From an uncultured Oscillospiraceae bacterium (lineage in GTDB: Bacteria; Bacillota; Clostridia; Oscillospirales; Oscillospiraceae): a stretch of 64,000 nucleotides of DNA. The notes under the pieces were generated by a model. It was not told where the DNA came from. It did not search any database and saw only the letters and a program-made list of their open reading frames with translations. The translations under genes were made by a program, and so were the position numbers. The stretch lies in the NCBI GenBank assembly GCA_934561175.1, contig CAKTFW010000003.1:1-64000 (forward strand), read 5' to 3'. This document shows positions 25,550-33,511 of this stretch, piece by piece (within the stretch, counting starts at the first letter, position 1; every line of letters begins with the position of its first letter).

Positions 25550-27211
25550 ATGCGCTCTGATGTTGTGAAAAAAGGAATTCCCGCTGCGCCGAACCGCTCG
25601 CTGCTGTACGCGCTGGGCTATACCAAAGAAGAGCTGGAGCGCCCGCTGATCGGCGTGGTCTGCTCTTATAACGAGATTGTCCCCGGCCACATGAATCTGG
25701 ATAAAATCGCTGAGGCCGTCAAGGCCGGAATCCGCGCCGCAGGCGGCACGCCAGTGGAGTTTCCGGCCATTGCCGTGTGCGACGGGATCGCCATGGGGCA
25801 TGTCGGCATGAAATACTCTCTGGTCACGCGTGATCTGATCGCCGATTCCACCGAAGCCATGGCTATGGCGCATCAGTTTGACGGTCTGGTCATGATTCCG
25901 AACTGCGATAAGAATGTGCCCGGCCTGCTGATGGCCGCAGCCCGCGTCAATGTGCCGACCATTTTCTGCTCCGGCGGCCCCATGCTGGCCGGTACCCTGA
26001 ACGATGGCCGCCGCACCTGCCTGAGCCATATGTTTGAAGCGGTGGGCTCCTATTACGCCGGTAAGCTTGATGAGGCCGGTGTCGAGGAATATGAGGAAAA
26101 CGCCTGTCCTACCTGCGGCAGCTGCTCCGGTATGTACACTGCAAACTCCATGAACTGCCTGACCGAGGCCATCGGTATGGCACTGCGCGGCAACGGCACC
26201 ATTCCCGCCGTCTATTCCGCCCGCCTGCGTCTGGCCAAGCACGCCGGTATGAAAGTGATGGAGCTGGTCGAAAAGAATATCCGTCCCCGCGACATCATGA
26301 CAGAGCCCGCCTTCCACAACGCAGAAACCATCGATATGGCACTGGGCTGCTCCACCAACACAATGCTTCATCTGCCCGCCATCGCCCACGAGTGCGGCAT
26401 TGAGCTTTCCTTTGATATGGCAAACGAGATCTCCGCCAAAACGCCGAACCTGTGCCATCTAGCACCGGCGGGCAACACCTTTATGGAGGATCTGGAACGC
26501 GCTGGCGGTGTCTATGCCGTCATGAAAGAGCTGACCAAGAAAAACCTGCTGGATACCAGCCTGATGACCTGCACCGGAAAGACCATTGCAGAAAATCTGG
26601 AGGGCGTTGTCAACCGCGACCCGGAGCTGATTCGCCCGATCGAGAATCCCTATTCCCAGACTGGCGGAATCGCCGTGCTGAAAGGCAATCTGGCGCCTGA
26701 CGGCTGCGTGGTCAAGCAGTCCGCTGTCGCACCGGAAATGCTGGTGCATGAGGGTCCGGCCCGTGTCTTCAACTCGGAGGACGAAGCCATCGCCGCTATC
26801 TACGCCGGTAAGATTGTTGCCGGAGATGTGGTAGTCATTCGCTACGAAGGCCCGAAGGGCGGCCCCGGCATGCGGGAAATGCTGAACCCGACCTCCGCAA
26901 TTGCCGGTATGGGGCTGGACAAGGATGTAGCGCTGATCACGGACGGCCGCTTCTCCGGTGCAACCCGCGGCGCATCCATCGGCCATGTCTCTCCTGAAGC
27001 CGCCTCCGGCGGCCCCATCGGTCTGGTGGAAGAGGGCGATCGGATTGCCATCAACATTCCGGAGCGCACCATTGAACTGAAGGTCTCGGATGAAGTACTC
27101 GCCGCTCGAAAGCTGAAGTGGATCTGCCCGGAGCCGAAGATCAAGACCGGTTATCTGGCTCGCTATGCCAAAATGGTCTCCTCCGCCGACAAGGGCGCAA
27201 TTCTGGGCTAA
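25550..27211 (+). CDS. ilvD: Dihydroxy-acid dehydratase
   Basis: 553 residues, full length. Dehydrates dihydroxy-acids to 2-oxoisovalerate and 2-oxo-3-methylvalerate; Fe-S enzyme. Iron-sulphur cysteines are visible at MIPNCDKNVPGLL and CPTCGSCSGMYTANSM; the C-terminal GRFSGATRGASIGHVSPEA motif is intact. ATG at 25550 after AGGAGG; the frame start at 25523 lies in the promoter leader. Divergent from the GntR regulator. Confidence 0.97.
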   Translation: MRSDVVKKGIPAAPNRSLLYALGYTKEELERPLIGVVCSYNEIVPGHMNLDKIAEAVKAGIRAAGGTPVEFPAIAVCDGIAMGHVGMKYSLVTRDLIADSTEAMAMAHQFDGLVMIPNCDKNVPGLLMAAARVNVPTIFCSGGPMLAGTLNDGRRTCLSHMFEAVGSYYAGKLDEAGVEEYEENACPTCGSCSGMYTANSMNCLTEAIGMALRGNGTIPAVYSARLRLAKHAGMKVMELVEKNIRPRDIMTEPAFHNAETIDMALGCSTNTMLHLPAIAHECGIELSFDMANEISAKTPNLCHLAPAGNTFMEDLERAGGVYAVMKELTKKNLLDTSLMTCTGKTIAENLEGVVNRDPELIRPIENPYSQTGGIAVLKGNLAPDGCVVKQSAVAPEMLVHEGPARVFNSEDEAIAAIYAGKIVAGDVVVIRYEGPKGGPGMREMLNPTSAIAGMGLDKDVALITDGRFSGATRGASIGHVSPEAASGGPIGLVEEGDRIAINIPERTIELKVSDEVLAARKLKWICPEPKIKTGYLARYAKMVSSADKGAILG

Positions 27212-27220
27212 ATAAATCAT

Positions 27221-27249
27221 AAAAGCCGCCTGCGATGCAGGCGGCTTTT
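27221..27249 (+). terminator. Terminator of ilvD
   Basis: AAAAGCCGCCTGC (27221-27233), loop GAT, GCAGGCGGCTTTT (27237-27249). Confidence 0.95.
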
Positions 27250-27250
27250 C

Positions 27251-27279
27251 TTGTTTTTCGGCTGGAAATCTGTTAAAAT
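27251..27279 (+). promoter_or_regulatory. Promoter of the MATE gene
   Basis: TTGTTT (27251-27256), 17 bases, TAAAAT (27274-27279), immediately after the ilvD terminator. Confidence 0.55.
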
Positions 27280-27307
27280 TATTTTATTATGCAGGGAGGG
27301 ATGCAGC

Positions 27308-28648
27308 TTGGCAAAGGATATGACCATTGGTTCACCGGCCAAAGTCATGGTGCGTTTTACCATCCCGATCGTGCTGGGGAATTTCTTCCAGCAGCTCTAT
27401 AATATTGTAGATTCCATCATTGTCGGAAATTATATTGGTGCGGACGCGCTGGGCGCCGTTGGCATCACCTCCTCCATCACCTTTCTGTTTGTGGCGCTGG
27501 CCACAGGCTCCACAATCGGCGCATCGGTGATTATCTCTCAGCTCTATGGCGCAAAGGCCTATGGGCGGATGAAAACCGCCATCTATACTACACTGGTTGC
27601 AATGCTTGGGCTGTCGCTTGTGCTGACCGCCGCGGGGCTTGGCCTGCACCGCTGGATTCTAACCGTGCTGAAAACGCCGTCAGAGCTATACCAGGATGCG
27701 GCCGACTATCTGATGATCTATGTGGCGGGCACTGTTTTCCTGTTTTATTACAATGCGTTCAACGCTGTATTTAACGCCTTGGGCGATTCCAAAATCCCGC
27801 TGATTTTTCTGCTCTGTTCCAGCGTGCTCAATGTCGTACTGGATCTGTACATGGTCATTACGCTGGATATGGGCGTTGCAGGCGCCGCATGGGCCACGGT
27901 GATTTCCCAGGCGGTCAGCGCCGTTCTGAGCGCAGTGGTGCTGCTCCGACGAATCCACGCCATGCAGATCACCGAGCCGCACCGAATTTTTGACCGCAGC
28001 TGTTTTGGTACCATCTGCCGCGTCGCGATTCCCTCCACCATTCAGCAGTCCATTGTTTCCGTGGGCATTCTGATGATCCAGTCTGTCATCAATTCTTTCG
28101 GCCCGGCCGTTATTGCAGGCTGTGCCGCTGCGATGAAAGTGGACAATGTGACGGTGATGCCCTTTATCAATATCTCCAACGCAATGGGCAACTATGCCGC
28201 GCAGAATCTCGGTGCGGGGAAAGCCGAACGCGTCCGTCCCGGCCTGCGCGTCGCACTGATCATGGATCTGGTCGTCTGGGGCGTCATTCTTCTGCTGTTC
28301 CAGTGTTTCCCCGAAGTGTTCGTCTCCGCCTTTGTCAACGCGGAGCAGACCGATCCGCAGGTCATTGCCGTCGGTGCAACCTATCTGCGGCTGGTCTCCG
28401 TCATCAACCTGATTTTTGCCATCATGATTCTGCTGAACGGCCTGCTGAAGGGCGCAGGCGATATGCGGGTATTTCTGTTTATCACGCTGCTGAATCTTGG
28501 CATCCGCGTTCTGTTTTCTTTCATTCTGGCCGCCTTCATTGGCTGGACTGCCGTCTGCTGGGCACTGCTGATTGGCTGGGGCTGCGGTCTGATCGTCGCC
28601 GTCTGGCGCTATCGCTCCGGCGCATGGGAACATCAAAAATTGATCTGA
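27308..28648 (+). CDS. MATE family efflux transporter
   Basis: 446 residues, twelve membrane helices in two MatE halves. Typical N-terminal signature MTIGSPAKVMVRFTIPIVLG, then NFFQQLYNIVDSIIVGNYIG, and the mirror in the second half (MKVDNVTVMPFINISNAMGN). Exports drugs or metabolites driven by Na+ or H+. The start is TTG at 27308, 8 bases after GGAGG; MTIG (five codons in) is an alternative. Confidence 0.93.
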   Translation: MAKDMTIGSPAKVMVRFTIPIVLGNFFQQLYNIVDSIIVGNYIGADALGAVGITSSITFLFVALATGSTIGASVIISQLYGAKAYGRMKTAIYTTLVAMLGLSLVLTAAGLGLHRWILTVLKTPSELYQDAADYLMIYVAGTVFLFYYNAFNAVFNALGDSKIPLIFLLCSSVLNVVLDLYMVITLDMGVAGAAWATVISQAVSAVLSAVVLLRRIHAMQITEPHRIFDRSCFGTICRVAIPSTIQQSIVSVGILMIQSVINSFGPAVIAGCAAAMKVDNVTVMPFINISNAMGNYAAQNLGAGKAERVRPGLRVALIMDLVVWGVILLLFQCFPEVFVSAFVNAEQTDPQVIAVGATYLRLVSVINLIFAIMILLNGLLKGAGDMRVFLFITLLNLGIRVLFSFILAAFIGWTAVCWALLIGWGCGLIVAVWRYRSGAWEHQKLI

Positions 28649-28655
28649 AAACCGC

Positions 28656-28690
28656 AAAGCCGCCGCTCCAATTCATGGAGCGGCGGCTTT
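28656..28690. terminator. Terminator after the MATE gene
   Basis: AAAGCCGCCGCTCCA (28656-28670), loop ATTCA, TGGAGCGGCGGCTTT (28676-28690). Confidence 0.92.
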
Positions 28691-28710
28691 CTGCTGATTG
28701 ATAAACACTT

Positions 28711-28821
28711 CTATATTTGCTTCTTCAAAATACAATTCCGATTGTCTTGAATCAGCTCAAATCCAAACAGAACTTGATAATCTTTAAGCGCCCGGTTGCA
28801 GTCATCTACGACAATCAGGAT
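28711..28821 (-). pseudogene. Remnant of a VOC (glyoxalase-fold) gene
   Basis: Just after the EamA stop, a leftward frame without a start codon reads ILIVVDDCNRALKDYQVLFG and then FELIQDNRNCILKKQI before a TAG at 28711-28713. The pattern (IVVDD...A...Y...LFGFE...D) is the first beta-alpha-beta of the VOC superfamily. No further VOC sequence follows, since the MATE terminator begins at once. It looks like a gene fragment left after deletion. A chance match over 35 residues is possible. Confidence 0.5.
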
Positions 28822-29696
28822 TCCTTCTGTGCCACCAGCCGATCCTCCCGCCGATTATACAGGAGCATCAAAATTGCCATCGTACAGATTGTGATATAAC
28901 CGATTACGCTGTACCGGTCCGGCATCTGATCAAACAGGAAGTAGCCGAAGATGGCGGCAAACAAAATCTGGGAATAATCGAATACGGAAATTTCTCTGGG
29001 CGGCGCGTAGCTGTAGGCCGCCGTCACTGCGAACTGCCCGCCGGCTGCCGCCGCGCCCGTCAAAATCAAAAAGCCGAACTGCCGCGCGGACATTGGTTCC
29101 GCGTGCAGCACCAGATAAGGTACCACCACCAGACAGGAAAAAGTGGAAAACACCAACACAATCAATGGCTTGTGGACGCCGCGCTTGCTCATCACCCGCA
29201 CCGCAGCGTACGCCAGACCTGCGCCGATTCCGCCCAGCAGTCCCAGCAGCGACGGTCCCAACGCCAGATTGGAAAAGGTCGGCTTGACAATCAGCATACT
29301 TCCAAGAAATGCGCCCAAAATCAGCAGTACCTGGGGGAGTTTTAGCCGTTCTTTCAGCAATACCACAGCAAAAATCACCGCGAAGAAGGGGGACATCTTA
29401 TTCAGCATCGTCGCATCGGCCAGCACCAGATGATCCACCGCATAGAAATTGCACAAAATCCCTACTGTTCCGGCCACGGAGCGCAGCATCAGCCACTTTC
29501 CGTCACCCTTGTTCAGCTGGAAATTGCTGCGGTCGCGCAGCACAACCACCAGTGCAATCAACATGGCCACCAGATTCCGGAAGAAGCTCTTCTGCACAGA
29601 CGGCAGATCCCCGGACAGGCGAATCCCAATGTTCATCATCGTAAAACAAAATGCTGACAGAATAATGCAGGCAATTCCTTTCGTTCGATTCGACAC
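28815..29696 (-). CDS. EamA-family (DMT) permease
   Basis: 293 residues, ten membrane helices as two EamA repeats (for example ACIILSAFCFTMMNIGIRLS; second repeat about 150-280 with FSTFSCLVVVPYLVL). Members export amino acids, sugars or drugs; substrate unknown. GTG start at 29696, 8 bases after GGAAGG, preferred over the frame start at 29732. Divergent from the nucleosidase gene. Confidence 0.88.
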   Translation of the reverse strand: MSNRTKGIACIILSAFCFTMMNIGIRLSGDLPSVQKSFFRNLVAMLIALVVVLRDRSNFQLNKGDGKWLMLRSVAGTVGILCNFYAVDHLVLADATMLNKMSPFFAVIFAVVLLKERLKLPQVLLILGAFLGSMLIVKPTFSNLALGPSLLGLLGGIGAGLAYAAVRVMSKRGVHKPLIVLVFSTFSCLVVVPYLVLHAEPMSARQFGFLILTGAAAAGGQFAVTAAYSYAPPREISVFDYSQILFAAIFGYFLFDQMPDRYSVIGYITICTMAILMLLYNRREDRLVAQKES

Positions 29697-29722
29697 GGTT
29701 CTTCCCTTCCTTCCAAATTCAG

Positions 29723-29772
29723 ATTGTAGCACTGCTCTGATCCTTTTGCAACGGACACCGGTATGTTATAAT
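29723..29772. promoter_or_regulatory. Face-to-face promoters sharing one -35 hexamer
   Basis: The palindrome TTGCAA (29746-29751) is a -35 for the leftward EamA gene (17 bases to TACAAT, 29728-29723). It also overlaps the -35 region of the rightward nucleosidase promoter (TTTTGC 29744-29749, 17 bases, TATAAT 29767-29772). The two cannot be occupied at once. Confidence 0.65.
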
Positions 29773-29794
29773 GGCAAAAACAGGAGGGATATCC

Positions 29795-30463
29795 ATGCTT
29801 GCAATCCTTGCACCAATGGCACTGGAGCTGCAGCCGGTACTGGCCAAGCTTCCGAATCTTACACCGCTTCCCGCTGGTCCGGTGCGCGGCTATACCGGAA
29901 CACTGCACGGCACACCGATTGTTGCTGCCACGATCGGCATCGGAAAAGTACGCGCCGCCATCAGCACCCAGGCAATTCTTGACCGCTTCGCACCGGAGGC
30001 CGTTCTGCTGACCGGCACAGCCGGCGCCGTTGCGCCCGATGCCCAGCCGCTGGAAGTTGTGCTGGCGAACCGACTTGCCTTTTACGATCTGGATCCTGCG
30101 CTGATTCCACTGGTCGCAAGAGATTACTATCCCACCGATGCCGCACTTTGTCATCTGGCACAGTCGCTTTCGCCCGATGCGAAAGTTGGAGCCATCGTCA
30201 CCGGCGACCGGTTTCTCAGCAACGCCGCGGAGAAAGCCGTGCTCTTCTCCCGCTTTGCCGCCCGCTGTGCAGATATGGAGAGCGCCGCCGTCGCACAGAC
30301 CTGCCGCCGAAGCCGGGTTCCCCTGGCGGTCATCCGGTGCCTGTCCGACCGCGGCGATGGCACGGCGGAGCAGGATTTCCAGCACCACGCCGTCCAGGCT
30401 GCAGAGCGGGCTGCCGCGTTGGTTTGCCGGATTGCCGCATCGCTGGCAGGCAAACAATCCTGA
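29795..30463 (+). CDS. MTA/SAH nucleosidase-like protein (purine nucleoside phosphorylase fold)
   Basis: 222 residues. The PNP/UDP-phosphorylase superfamily fold is clear: LAILAPMALELQPV at the start (Glu of the active site), LLTGTAGAV, FYDLDP, GDRFL, ADMESAAVAQTC (ribose-binding Glu) and IRCLSDRGDGTAEQDF with the catalytic Asp. This suits cleavage of 5'-methylthioadenosine or S-adenosylhomocysteine, or futalosine-type hydrolase activity. Similarity to classic MTAN looks moderate. ATG at 29795 after AGGAGGG. Confidence 0.78.
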   Translation: MLAILAPMALELQPVLAKLPNLTPLPAGPVRGYTGTLHGTPIVAATIGIGKVRAAISTQAILDRFAPEAVLLTGTAGAVAPDAQPLEVVLANRLAFYDLDPALIPLVARDYYPTDAALCHLAQSLSPDAKVGAIVTGDRFLSNAAEKAVLFSRFAARCADMESAAVAQTCRRSRVPLAVIRCLSDRGDGTAEQDFQHHAVQAAERAAALVCRIAASLAGKQS

Positions 30464-30471
30464 CGCCCCAG

Positions 30472-30510
30472 AAAGAAACCGGCGCCGCAGCTTGCGGCGC
30501 CGGTTTCTTT
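30472..30510. terminator. Bidirectional terminator
   Basis: Seventeen-base arms (30472-30488 and 30494-30510, core GAAACCGGCGCCGC) with loop AGCTT; T-run on both strands. It abuts the stop codon of the leftward patatin gene. Confidence 0.93.
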
Positions 30511-31359
30511 TTACTGTAAGTACTGCTGCAATGCCGTCATCTGCGCCAGCGTCTCGCTGCGGCCTAGATCATAGTATTCCCGCAGCTTTTCCGCCGACTG
30601 CTCCGTCCGGTGCCAACCGCTGGTATCCTGCGGTGCAATCACAAACACCCGGCCTTCCCGTTCCAGTGCAAACACGGCATCCCGGCCGCAGTTGTACGCC
30701 TCCGTCCGGCGGCGCAGCGCCGCAGCAAACGCCGGGTAGCGGTGATACCGTCGGGCCGCGATCTCCAGCGCCGCCTCCGGCTGCTTGATATAGCCGCGCT
30801 CACGAGTCAGCACCACAATCACACGGTCACAGCCCGCCCGCAACGCCTGCTCCGCCGGAATCGGATCCGCAATTCCACCGTCCATATAGAATCCGCCCGC
30901 CAGGCGAATCGGCGGAAACAGCAGCGGCAATGCGCAAGAGGCAATCAGCGTCTGCCAGGTGCGGTCTGTCGCCGGCACCGGAAAATATTCCGCCTGACCA
31001 GTCTGCAGGCTCGTCACCGCCGCATAGGTATTCTCTGCATGGGGCGCATAGGCGGCATAGTCAAACGGCAGCAAATGATTGGGAATCTCATCAAAAACAT
31101 AGGCGAGATTGTAGAGGCTTCGATTTTTGGGATTGAGCAGGTGCCGCAGTCCCATATACTGTTTCGTCGGCAGATACTGCAGTCCGATCTGCAGACTGCG
31201 CCCATGCTGCCGTGACACATAGGAGACACCATTGGCAATACCTGCCGACGCACCAATCACATAGTCCGCCCAGATGTCCCGCTCCATCAGTGCATCCATC
31301 ACACCAACGGAAAAATAGCCGCGGCTTGCGCCGCCTTCCAGTACCAATCCCAGTTTCAT
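30511..31359 (-). CDS. Patatin-like phospholipase
   Basis: 282 residues. Patatin fold with oxyanion loop LEGGASRGYF (7-16), nucleophile elbow GASAG (Ser38) and catalytic Asp in MDGGIADP (D160), giving a Ser-Asp dyad. Probably a cytoplasmic lipid acyl hydrolase; substrate unknown. Same strand as RNase J, but a terminator (31379-31402) separates them, and the ribosome site AGGGGGA follows the terminator T-run closely, so expression may come from read-through. Confidence 0.9.
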   Translation of the reverse strand: MKLGLVLEGGASRGYFSVGVMDALMERDIWADYVIGASAGIANGVSYVSRQHGRSLQIGLQYLPTKQYMGLRHLLNPKNRSLYNLAYVFDEIPNHLLPFDYAAYAPHAENTYAAVTSLQTGQAEYFPVPATDRTWQTLIASCALPLLFPPIRLAGGFYMDGGIADPIPAEQALRAGCDRVIVVLTRERGYIKQPEAALEIAARRYHRYPAFAAALRRRTEAYNCGRDAVFALEREGRVFVIAPQDTSGWHRTEQSAEKLREYYDLGRSETLAQMTALQQYLQ

Positions 31360-31373
31360 AAAATCCCCCTGCT

Positions 31374-31402
31374 AAAAACCGGGCAGCCAAAAGGCTGCCC
31401 GG
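31374..31402 (-). terminator. Terminator of rnj
   Basis: Reverse strand CCGGGCAGCC, loop TTTT, GGCTGCCCGG (31402-31379), followed by TTTTT. Confidence 0.9.
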
Positions 31403-31413
31403 CCATCATTCTG

Positions 31414-33081
31414 TTACAGCTCTGTAATCACCGGCAGAATCATCGGATTCCGCTTGGTCTTCTTATACAGGAAGCCGGAAAGCTCGCTCTTAATCGTCGC
31501 CTTAATCGACGACCACTCGGTGAGTCCGTGCTCCTGACAATGCTCCAGCGCATGCGTTGCCACCTTGCGCAGCTCTTCCATCAAATCCTCCGATTCCTTC
31601 ACATAGACAAAGCCGCGGGTAATAATATCCGGCCCTGTGATGATGGAGCCATCCTCTGCGGAGAGATTTGTCACCACGACAATCATACCATCCTCCGCCA
31701 GATGCTTCCGGTCACGCATGACAACGCTTCCGACATCCCCGACACCGAAACCATCCACCAGCACCTTGCCCGCCGGTACAGTGCCATTGAGCTTGCAGCT
31801 GCGGCTTGTCAGCTCAATCACCTTGCCCACATCGGCAATCAGAATATTCTTCGGACTCATTCCCATCTCTTCGGCCAGCTTGGCGTGCTCCCGCAGGTGA
31901 CGCTGCTCGCCGTGGATCGGGATAAAGAATTTGGGCTTCAGCAGACCATGAAGGATCTTCAGCTCTTCCTGGCAGGCGTGACCGGAGGCGTGCAGGCCAC
32001 GCAGGGAGCCGTAAATCACCTCGGCTCCCTTACGATAAAGCTCGTCGATTACCTTACTGACCGACTTCTCATTGCCGGGAATCGCCGAGGCCGAAATGAT
32101 AATCCGGTCGCCGGGCTGAATTTCGATCTGCTTGTGTCCGGTAAAGGCCATGCGGTACAGGGCAGACATATTCTCACCCTGCGAGCCTGTGGAAACAATA
32201 ACCACCTTGTTTTTCGGCAGGCTCTTGACAGCGCTGAGCTCCACCAGCGTATTCGGCGGAACCTTGATATAGCCAAGCTCCGTGGAGACCTTCAAAATAT
32301 TCTCCATACTCCGGCCGGTCACTGCCACCTTGCGGCCCACCTTATGCGCCACCGTCAGAATTGACTGCAGCCGGTGGGCGTTGGAGGCGAAGGTCGTCAC
32401 AATAATTCGCTCATTGCAGTCCTTAAACAGCCGCTCAAAGCTGGCCGTAACGGTTTTTTCCGAGACGGTGTATCCCTGGCGCTCGACATTGGTCGACTCG
32501 CACAGCAGTGCCAGCACGCCCTCCTTGCCCAACTCGCCAAAGCGGCCGAGATCGATCATGCCGCCCTCGGTCGGGGTCGGGTCAATCTTGAAGTCGCCGG
32601 ACATGACCACCAGCCCCACCGGTGTCCGGATGGCGAACGCCACCGCGTCGGCTATGGAGTGGTTGACATGGATAAATTCCACCTGAAAACAGCCGGCTTT
32701 TACGGTTTCACCGGCCTCATGCGTGCGGAGCTTGACCTTGTCCGCCAGACCGTGCTCTTCCAGCTTCAGCTTGACAAGACCGATGGTCAGTCGCGTTGCG
32801 TGAACCGGCGCCTTGAACTGCTGCAGAACATAGGGCAGCGAGCCGATGTGGTCCTCATGTCCATGGGTCAGGAAAATACCGCGGATTTTACTCTGGTTCT
32901 GCACCAGATAGGTGACATCGGGGATTACCAGATCGATGCCGTACATATCATCTTCCGGGAAGCCGAGGCCGCAGTCGACAACAATCATGTCATTTCCATA
33001 TTCCAGCACCGTAATGTTCTTGCCGATCTCATTGAGACCGCCAATCGGAATAATCTTCAGTTTTTCTGCCAAAAAATTCAC
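31414..33081 (-). CDS. rnj: Ribonuclease J
   Basis: 555 residues. Metallo-beta-lactamase/beta-CASP nuclease with 5'-3' exo- and endonuclease activity on RNA. Zinc motif THGHEDHIG (H73, H75, D77, H78), beta-CASP blocks (ESTNVERQGYTVSEKTV, STGSQGENMSAL) and the HASGHACQEELK and IPIHGEQRHLREH histidines; RNase J C-terminal domain at the end. The likely start is GTG at 33081, but AAGGAG is only 2 bases away; the TTG at 33072 (11 bases) is an alternative. Confidence 0.95.
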   Translation of the reverse strand: MNFLAEKLKIIPIGGLNEIGKNITVLEYGNDMIVVDCGLGFPEDDMYGIDLVIPDVTYLVQNQSKIRGIFLTHGHEDHIGSLPYVLQQFKAPVHATRLTIGLVKLKLEEHGLADKVKLRTHEAGETVKAGCFQVEFIHVNHSIADAVAFAIRTPVGLVVMSGDFKIDPTPTEGGMIDLGRFGELGKEGVLALLCESTNVERQGYTVSEKTVTASFERLFKDCNERIIVTTFASNAHRLQSILTVAHKVGRKVAVTGRSMENILKVSTELGYIKVPPNTLVELSAVKSLPKNKVVIVSTGSQGENMSALYRMAFTGHKQIEIQPGDRIIISASAIPGNEKSVSKVIDELYRKGAEVIYGSLRGLHASGHACQEELKILHGLLKPKFFIPIHGEQRHLREHAKLAEEMGMSPKNILIADVGKVIELTSRSCKLNGTVPAGKVLVDGFGVGDVGSVVMRDRKHLAEDGMIVVVTNLSAEDGSIITGPDIITRGFVYVKESEDLMEELRKVATHALEHCQEHGLTEWSSIKATIKSELSGFLYKKTKRNPMILPVITEL

Positions 33082-33443
33082 TTCTCCTTATACCGGGAGG
33101 GAACGAAGGCCGCAGCAAAGCTAACGGCAGGCGTTCCCCCTGTCTGAATAACAACTTTTTCAGGCATCACACTGCGGCAAATCCGCATGGCGAAGCACGC
33201 ACGCAGCACAGCAGAGGGCGACCCCGTTTCGTCCCCCTCCCACAGTGCCGCCTAGCAGCAGCGGTGATGAACCTGTTTCTATTGCGATGTACTTCTGTAC
33301 AAAATGCACGCGTAAAAAGGCCGAAATTCCGGCTCGTTGTGGTTTAGTATAGCACAGTTTCCGTGGAAAGTATACATAAAATTTCCGCCGCCGCTCGACT
33401 GTCTTCGACGGCGCGAGAAGTTTTTCCTTTGGTACGAAAAAGA
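33082..33443 (-). other. Long leader region upstream of rnj
   Basis: 362 bases without a supported gene. The reverse strand has two TATACT hexamers (33374-33369 and 33351-33346) that could be -10 boxes, a small GCCG(GAATT)TCGGC hairpin followed by five T (about 33330-33313), and then GC-rich sequence up to rnj. A 36-codon leftward frame ends in TGA overlapping the rnj GTG but lacks a ribosome site. I recognise no RNA family. Confidence 0.4.
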
Positions 33444-33472
33444 TTGTCATCAGGCTGTGATTTTGCTATAAT
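33444..33472 (+). promoter_or_regulatory. Sigma-A promoter of the gdpP-rplI-dnaB operon
   Basis: TTGTCA (33444-33449), 17 bases, TATAAT (33467-33472). Confidence 0.82.
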
Positions 33473-33511
33473 AGTATGACTTCTATGCGCTGCAACTCAG
33501 GAGGGGATTCC

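Noticed and set aside
32374..33147. Rightward frame across the start of rnj
   Set aside because: Antisense to RNase J; no domain.
33085..33195. 36-codon leader frame ending at the rnj GTG
   Set aside because: Tempting because its TGA overlaps the rnj GTG, but it has no ribosome site before its ATG and no telling composition.
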